From Sarcomyxa edulis (lineage: Eukaryota; Basidiomycota; Agaricomycetes; Agaricales; Mycenaceae), in assembly GCA_009761415.1 (NCBI GenBank), contig QUOL01000014.1:186001-250000 (forward strand): DNA of 64,000 bases, in the 5' to 3' direction. The notes under the pieces are model-generated. The model was not told where the DNA came from, ran no database searches, and saw nothing but the letters and a program-made list of their open reading frames with translations. The position numbers and the translations under genes are program-made. Below, one piece after another: positions 58,680-64,000 of this stretch. Each line of letters opens with the position of its first letter. The stretch's first letter is position 1.

Positions 58680-60026
58680 CTAATTCATGAGACGTAGATT
58701 GGATACAGACCTCCTCCGAGGAAACTTCGCTGCGAAGATACGGTCTTCTTGCTGTGAAGAATGGTTGAGCATACCATGATTTGAGAGAGAGAAAAATTTA
58801 CTTACAGGCCATAACTGCAAGGAAGGACGAATAAATACGCCCTTCTTCTGGCACACCGCCTGAAATGAAGCAAAATCGGAATCCGAAGGCTCTGGCTCGT
58901 TGCAAGTCACGACGCGGAGGTTTGGGAGGTCTTTGATAGCCAAGGTAAGGTCGGCAAAGCTATTGTTGGGGTTTCCGTAGAAGCTGAAATGCTCTAAGGA
59001 CGGGGGAAGAGCCGATAGATGGACCAATGTAGATATTTGGGGTATAGTCAGCTCCTCGAGATGAGTGCAGAGTCGAACTAGTTCTATGCTTTTCGCATCA
59101 TATCGCAAAAGACGAAGGGATCGAATACCGGGAGCATGATTTCTGAGGATCTGCACTGCTTGTGAGCTGGGAGGGTCGCGCAGTTCTAAGATCTCGAGTC
59201 TTGCTTCGGTGGGAAGTAACCAATCCAGAACTTCTGAGGGGAGGGTTCGGTGCAGAACTAACTCGTACAGTTGTAGGTCAGGAATACGTGATGTGGGAGG
59301 TGAAGCGACAATTTCACTGCCTATGGTGAGGAATCTGACCGTAGGGAAGAGTTCGAGAAGCTGATACACTATGAGAGATTGAACACCACAATGTAAGGCA
59401 CTGAGGGCTCGAAGATTCGTAGGACCAAATCCGCGAATGCGCGACATTGTGTCGGAGTCGAGGGAGTGGATAGAGATAACGTTCAATTTGAGTTCGTAGA
59501 GTCGCGAGCAGCGACATAGCACGTCAAGTAACATCTCCATGACCCGTTTGAGTTTAACATTCTCTCTATAAGGCAGGCTGACCTCCAATATGCGAATGTG
59601 ACTGTAGATGTGGCTCCTTGTGGGGAGTTCGAAATGCAGAAACTGATTGAGAGGAATATGGCGAAAGAGGAGTCGTTGTGCAGGTGGTGTCCACGAAGAG
59701 CAGACGCGAGTGCATGCAGATAATGTACGATAATCTGGGGTGGCATGCACTTCTAGAAGCCTTCCAGAAAGCCTGTAGTATGTGTTCTCCAAGATCAGTA
59801 TGATCAACTCGATGGGCAAAGTCGACATCAAGCTGTGTAGCAACTGCCTGGGCTTCCGAGTCCAATTGGGAGCTGATAAGCGGTGAGTAGAGGTAAGAGT
59901 CTTCACAAGTCTAGAACAAACCGCCAGAGGTCCGAGTCGTATTTCCGGGTTGTTGTAGGATTTATGATAAGTATGTAGTAGGCCGTGACTCGCTTGAAGA
60001 CTGGGTATGAGTGATTTCATTGGCAA
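58680..60026 (-). CDS. F-box/leucine-rich-repeat-like protein
   Basis: The F-box reads LMSTLPIELIILILENTYY with SACTRVCSSWTPPAQRLLF. Such proteins link substrates to SCF ubiquitin ligases. LRR-like segments follow (LRALSALHCGVQSLIVYQLL, LEILELRDPPSSQAVQILRN, HLEELTIPQISTLVHLSALP). They are irregular, as is usual in basidiomycete F-box proteins. A GTAAGT donor at 58805 and a TTCACAG acceptor at 58752 define a 54-nt intron that is in frame and stop-free; splicing would join LQLWP to QQEDRIFAAKFPRRR. The start MPMKSLIPSLQASHGLLHTY is the first in-frame ATG; an internal Met before LPIEL is a possible alternative. Confidence 0.85.
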   Translation of the reverse strand: MPMKSLIPSLQASHGLLHTYHKSYNNPEIRLGPLAVCSRLVKTLTSTHRLSAPNWTRKPRQLLHSLMSTLPIELIILILENTYYRLSGRLLEVHATPDYRTLSACTRVCSSWTPPAQRLLFRHIPLNQFLHFELPTRSHIYSHIRILEVSLPYRENVKLKRVMEMLLDVLCRCSRLYELKLNVISIHSLDSDTMSRIRGFGPTNLRALSALHCGVQSLIVYQLLELFPTVRFLTIGSEIVASPPTSRIPDLQLYELVLHRTLPSEVLDWLLPTEARLEILELRDPPSSQAVQILRNHAPGIRSLRLLRYDAKSIELVRLCTHLEELTIPQISTLVHLSALPPSLEHFSFYGNPNNSFADLTLAIKDLPNLRVVTCNEPEPSDSDFASFQAVCQKKGVFIRPSLQLWPVSKFFSLSNHGMLNHSSQQEDRIFAAKFPRRRSVSNLRLMN

Positions 60027-60230
60027 AATACTAAGTCCACCGTGACTTACTGAGGCCTCACAGCAATCCTTCGCGGCCAGACAAGTTGTGGGTCACTGCA
60101 CTGAGAGCTCGCAATCGCCGAGACGAGCCACAACTTGCAATTGGAGTGGCACGGCCACGTCGGGCCTCGGCAGTGAGCCGAAGAATCGGACCAATTCAGT
60201 TTTTAGGGATAAAATAGCCGGATTAGTGAC

Positions 60231-61211
60231 ATGTCACTCATTTTGAGTGGCAATCCGAGTCCTTCCATCAGTGTGCCACTCGCAACATCTCTCACCAGCA
60301 TGGATTCGCGTAGGCCCAAGCAAGAATCTCAAGACTCTGACTTAACATGTCTCCCGCCTCGTGCTGCACGCAAGGTGATGGCTATTGCGAAAATCGAAGA
60401 GGACGACGTATTAGACGACGTGTCAGACCCGGAGGACGCCACCGAGGACGATAGCGAGGATGATATCGATTATGATCTCGAGGACGATAGCGAGTATAAT
60501 CCCTCCAAACCATCGGGTCCTCGTAAACGCAAGACTACGTCCACACGCAAGATTGCGACCACACGCAAGACTGTGACCACACGCAAACGCGCTACCTCTT
60601 CTACTTCCTCGTCTTCTGGTCCCGCCTCAGCGTCTGGCTCGCCCTCTCCTTCCGATTCTTCCACTACCTCCAGCTCTCGTACCTCTCGCTCTTCGACCAA
60701 GTCCACATTTGCCTCAAAACGCGCTCGTACCGTCAAAAAGCCACACACCACAAAGAGCCGCAGGGTCCGCACCAAAACACCCCGCGCCAAAAAGACTACC
60801 ACCAATCCACATCCCATTGATTCTCCACAATGCCGCATCCTCCAAACCAACTACGACTGTTCTGAAGGCTTCGATGCCAAGACGATCGTTTGGGACGACG
60901 ACAACACATCCCCTTGTCTCGTCGCAGGCTGCACCTACAAGTTCCTCAGGCATCGGGGCCCGGATGCCAAGAGGCACCTCGTCGCGCACTCTCGTCGATA
61001 TCGCTACGCACACAGCCCAGACAACGTAGGAATGTGGGTGTGTAGAGGAATTCCTGTTCCTGAGGGTGAAGCACCAGAAGAGTACAATGGATACGTTTAC
61101 AAGGGTCAGTGGCGATATGGGGGTTGTTTGACGAAACTCTCTAGGAGGGATGCTTTGGTTAGGCATCTCAAGAAGTTCCAGTGTGAGGGGACCGCCTCTC
61201 AGACTGATTAG
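60231..61211 (+). CDS. Basic/Ser-rich nuclear protein with C2H2-like zinc-finger C-terminus
   Basis: Single-exon frame of 326 residues. The N-terminus is acidic (EDDVLDDVSDPEDATEDDSE). The middle is rich in Lys, Thr, Ser and Pro (STRKIATTRKTVTTRKRA). The C-terminus has a zinc-binding pattern: CLVAGCTYKF then AKRHLVAHSRRY (Cys-x4-Cys and His-x3-His), with VCRGIPVPEGE and YGGCLTKLSRRDALVRHLKK as a possible second finger. It resembles lineage-specific basidiomycete transcription-factor-like proteins. The DNA target is unknown. Confidence 0.75.
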   Translation: MSLILSGNPSPSISVPLATSLTSMDSRRPKQESQDSDLTCLPPRAARKVMAIAKIEEDDVLDDVSDPEDATEDDSEDDIDYDLEDDSEYNPSKPSGPRKRKTTSTRKIATTRKTVTTRKRATSSTSSSSGPASASGSPSPSDSSTTSSSRTSRSSTKSTFASKRARTVKKPHTTKSRRVRTKTPRAKKTTTNPHPIDSPQCRILQTNYDCSEGFDAKTIVWDDDNTSPCLVAGCTYKFLRHRGPDAKRHLVAHSRRYRYAHSPDNVGMWVCRGIPVPEGEAPEEYNGYVYKGQWRYGGCLTKLSRRDALVRHLKKFQCEGTASQTD

Positions 61212-62981
61212 ATGTTGCTTCCTCATCATTTCCGTTCATGGTGAGCTTAGTTCTGCTATCCTCACCCTCTCGCCATGTGGATTTATTTTTTCCCGTCCAA
61301 TTACAGACTATTTACGACGTTTTCTTCTCTCATCTGTATCGTACTCGCCTTCCACTGGCAGTACTGATTTGTACCTTAATCATTTCTGGACGTGTTCCTC
61401 ATTTGTTTCTTATTTTTGTTCCCGCGGCCTGGGAAGTGTCAGCTATCCAGCAACAGAAGATCACTGGATCGTTGTTTTTCTCCTCCTCAGAATATCAACA
61501 CACTTGTTCTCTGCAGCGGAGCTCGATCGCATCGCTGGTCCACCCCCACTCTCCATTCTGCTACCACCCCTCTACATACATTTTGCTTCACTTTACTTCA
61601 CGTTTGTCTAACGTTTTTCCAGTCCTCCATTCATTCCCTTCCTCTTTGACCAGTCTTGAATTTGGCAGTAATATATCGTAACGGGAGCCTCAATTCTATA
61701 TCTTCGAGGAGCATCGACTCTGAGAGTTCAACGCGCGTTGAAAGGAATGGAGCTAAACGAAATCGTAAGCAAGCCCTGAAATTCAATTGCAGCAGAGCCA
61801 CGACGTACCTTCCCCTCTCTTCTTCATATTCCTTGTCCTTCGTCTCTCCACCATGGCCATTCACCACACTGGTCTATCCGAATCCCCATCTCTTCCAAAT
61901 CGATAAATGGAGACAGGACTCGGAGCCACTCTGCCACTGAAAACGTTGAAGTCGTAGACTCACCTATATCCCAGGTACTCTGGACCCTCGCAGGATTTCG
62001 TCCACTAGTAGCACTACCCTCTTCTGTCCAGCCTAATCCCAACGTGAAACATCGTTCGTCCTCTCGCTCTCGCATGGTCCCTGGGAAATCATGTGACACT
62101 GCCTGGTTCATGTCTAGCATATCGATGTCTCCAGCAGTGTATCGGAGGGGGTATCCAATGAGAGCGCACCAAGAGGATTGATGGATTGGAGTGGCAAGTT
62201 TGGGGAGCAAGAGCAAGGATCTGGACAGAGAGCTGCAGAAGTCCCGTAAAACGTGGAGCGACTTGGAGCGAAAAATTGGAAGAGTCGAAGCAGCATGTCG
62301 TGTTGCTTTGGAAGGAGACGATGTGGTAGTTTGATCCGATGTTCCCTATTATACTAGTTTTATGAGATAGTCTCGCTTGCACTGTCGATTTGTCGAACTG
62401 ATCTTGCTGCAAGAGACTCCCCCGCTATATCCACCAGATTAGACGAGCAGTCATGGACTTGTGGTCCTAGGCCTTGTGAACGACATAACAACTCGGGATA
62501 GCTTGGGTTTGGGGCGTATCATACTATCGACTTCCCGGCGATGGACATTGGAGAGTTGATGGAGAGCGCTGAGGGTGTGCGTCACGCGTCACAATTGTTT
62601 TCTTGGAGGAGGTTCAGTAGCACAGCCACATCATACCTTTGTCTTTCACGTCTTACCTATCAACTAACGACTGTCGTATTGCTGTCGCCACTTTAGCAAC
62701 ATCTTAGGAGAGAGCTTGGTCTACCGCTTCCGCTCATAACTGAAACGCACGAAGCTTCACACGCCTCGAGTCATATCAATACGCCTCAAGGAAGGCGAGC
62801 AATTTGTACGGGCGAACGACGTGTTTTAGGGAAATCAGCGCGTCTTTTCTCGCAGATTGGATCTTGAATACTCGTAATTTTTGCTCGAGTCAAAGACTAT
62901 CACAGTGAGTGATCTATAATGACGCGTTGGGTGGTGTATATCACTCGGTGAACACCTCTGATCCATTGTAGTCCACAGTCC
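61212..62981. other. 1.8-kb region without a convincing gene
   Basis: It includes the zinc-finger gene 3' side and the RAD50 upstream region. Frames on both strands overlap at 61,150-61,650 and 61,824-62,216 and have no recognisable motif. A 130-codon minus-strand frame (61824-62216) ends IDQCGEWPWWRDEGQGI. Nothing was firmly identified. Confidence 0.4.
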
Positions 62982-64000
62982 ATGGCTAGCTTGAACAAGC
63001 TCGCGATAAGGGGAATTAGGAGTTTTGATGACAAGAATATCAGTGTCATAGAGTTTTTCTCTCCCGTGACCGTCATTGTTGGCCATAATGGCTCTGGGAA
63101 GACCACTATAATCGAATGTCTGAAGTACGCCACCACCGGAGATCAGCCACCGAACACTCGAGGTGGTGCTTTTATTCATGACCCGAAGATGGCAAACGAG
63201 AAGGAGGTAAAGGCACAAGTCAAGCTCCGCTTTCACGCAGCCAACGGTGCGAGAATGCTTGCCGTTAGGAACTTGAGTGTCTCGGTGAAGAAGGCGGGCG
63301 GTTTGACGATGAAGACTCTGGAGAGTATATTGTCTGTGGCGAATGAGAATGGAGAAAAATCCAACAAGGTATGTGAGTAATTCTGGGTCTTTAGAATGAT
63401 GCTGAATGGGCAGCACGGCACAGCGGAACACGATTTCCACAAAGTGTGCCGAGATGGACATCGAGATTCCCCAATTACTTGGAGTCTCGAAATCGGTCCT
63501 CGAGAACGTGATATTTTGTCACCAGGAAGAATCTTACTGGCCACTTGCCGAGCCTGCAGCGCTCAAAAAGAAGTTTGATGATATATTTGAGGCTACAAAG
63601 TGAGACAGAATGCAATATGATGATTTCTTTTCCAGAGCTTATTGCTTCGTCTAGATATACAAAGGCTTTGGATTCGATCAAATCCCTCCGAAAGGATCGT
63701 GTGGCTGACCTTAAAGCCGAGAAGGAACGTTTAGAGTCTTTGGCTCTCCAGAAAGCCAATGCGGACAAGCTCAAGGCACGCATCTCCGACCTCAATGCTG
63801 TTATCTCTGGTAAAGAGGTCGAGTACGAGGAGAGGAAGCAAGAATATGAAGCGCTCGTCATTTCTAATCAGAAATTCTATGAATATGCTAGTAAATTTCG
63901 AGAACTCTATATGAAGATCGAGAGTCTTCAGGAGAAGAAGACGAGGTACGAGGAGGAATTAGCTCAGGCGAGGGAGAATTTCCAAGAGGTCGTTGGTAAG
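62982..64000 (+). CDS. RAD50: RAD50 DNA-repair ATPase, 5' part (runs off the window)
   Basis: The SMC-like subunit of the MRE11-RAD50 complex that tethers and processes DNA double-strand breaks. It starts [19 protein letters not shown] at 62982. The Walker A motif is [15 protein letters not shown] at about 63,080, followed by [19 protein letters not shown]. After a GTATGT intron (acceptor CACAG before CGGAAC) come [40 protein letters not shown] and [18 protein letters not shown]. The following exon begins the first coiled coil ([20 protein letters not shown]). The zinc hook and C-terminal ATPase lobe lie beyond 64,000. Confidence 0.95.

Overview
The window is nuclear DNA of a filamentous basidiomycete, most likely a mushroom-forming, plant-litter or wood-decaying agaricomycete. 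Genes are densely packed on both strands and cut by many introns of about 50-65 nt. The gene content is basidiomycete-typical: two DUF6534 seven-helix proteins, three FunK1 fungal kinases, and a secreted CBM1-CE15 glucuronoyl esterase. No bacterial, plasmid, viral or CRISPR signal was seen.

0-21 kb is ordinary housekeeping and secretory territory. In order: a borealin-like 3' end (+), RNase P/MRP subunit POP1 (-), a small mitochondrial membrane protein (+), DUF6534 copy A (+), a single-pass surface protein (-), cyanase (-), the SDH assembly factor SDHAF3 (-), a secreted endonuclease/phosphatase-fold nuclease (+), a PLK4/SAK-type polo kinase (+), and a 3-beta-HSD-type sterol dehydrogenase (-). 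DUF6534 copy B (+) follows at 21.3 kb.

23.8-36.7 kb is a duplicated block. Two M3 metallopeptidase genes (saccharolysin/thimet oligopeptidase type) point towards each other, with two FunK1 kinase genes between them, both on the minus strand. Both peptidase copies keep the same unusual splicing layout, including a 2-nt exon. A third FunK1 copy lies at 55.9-58.3 kb. It is a mosaic of the other two and is broken by a 197-bp fold-back element. Only one of the three FunK1 copies keeps the catalytic HRD aspartate.

37-48.7 kb holds a universal-stress-protein-domain protein (-), the glucuronoyl esterase (-), mitochondrial RNA factor PET127 (-), ARL8 GTPase (+) and proteasome ubiquitin receptor RPN13 (-). 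From 48.7 to 53.6 kb no convincing gene is visible. That interval carries a TATA box, short tandem repeats, a minisatellite and a duplicated intron-like module, and may be retroelement-derived.

53.6-64 kb carries a SET-domain protein (-), a SCOC-like coiled-coil protein (+), the FunK1 pseudogene (+), an F-box protein (-), a zinc-finger-like nuclear protein (+) and the 5' end of RAD50 (+), which runs off the window.

The most unusual observations are the conserved 2-nt microexon in the M3 pair, repeated GC-AG introns (one shared by all three FunK1 copies), the decay and mosaicism of the FunK1 family, and a PLK4-type kinase in a lineage thought to lack centrioles. All coordinates and splice sites were read by eye, with no alignment or database search.
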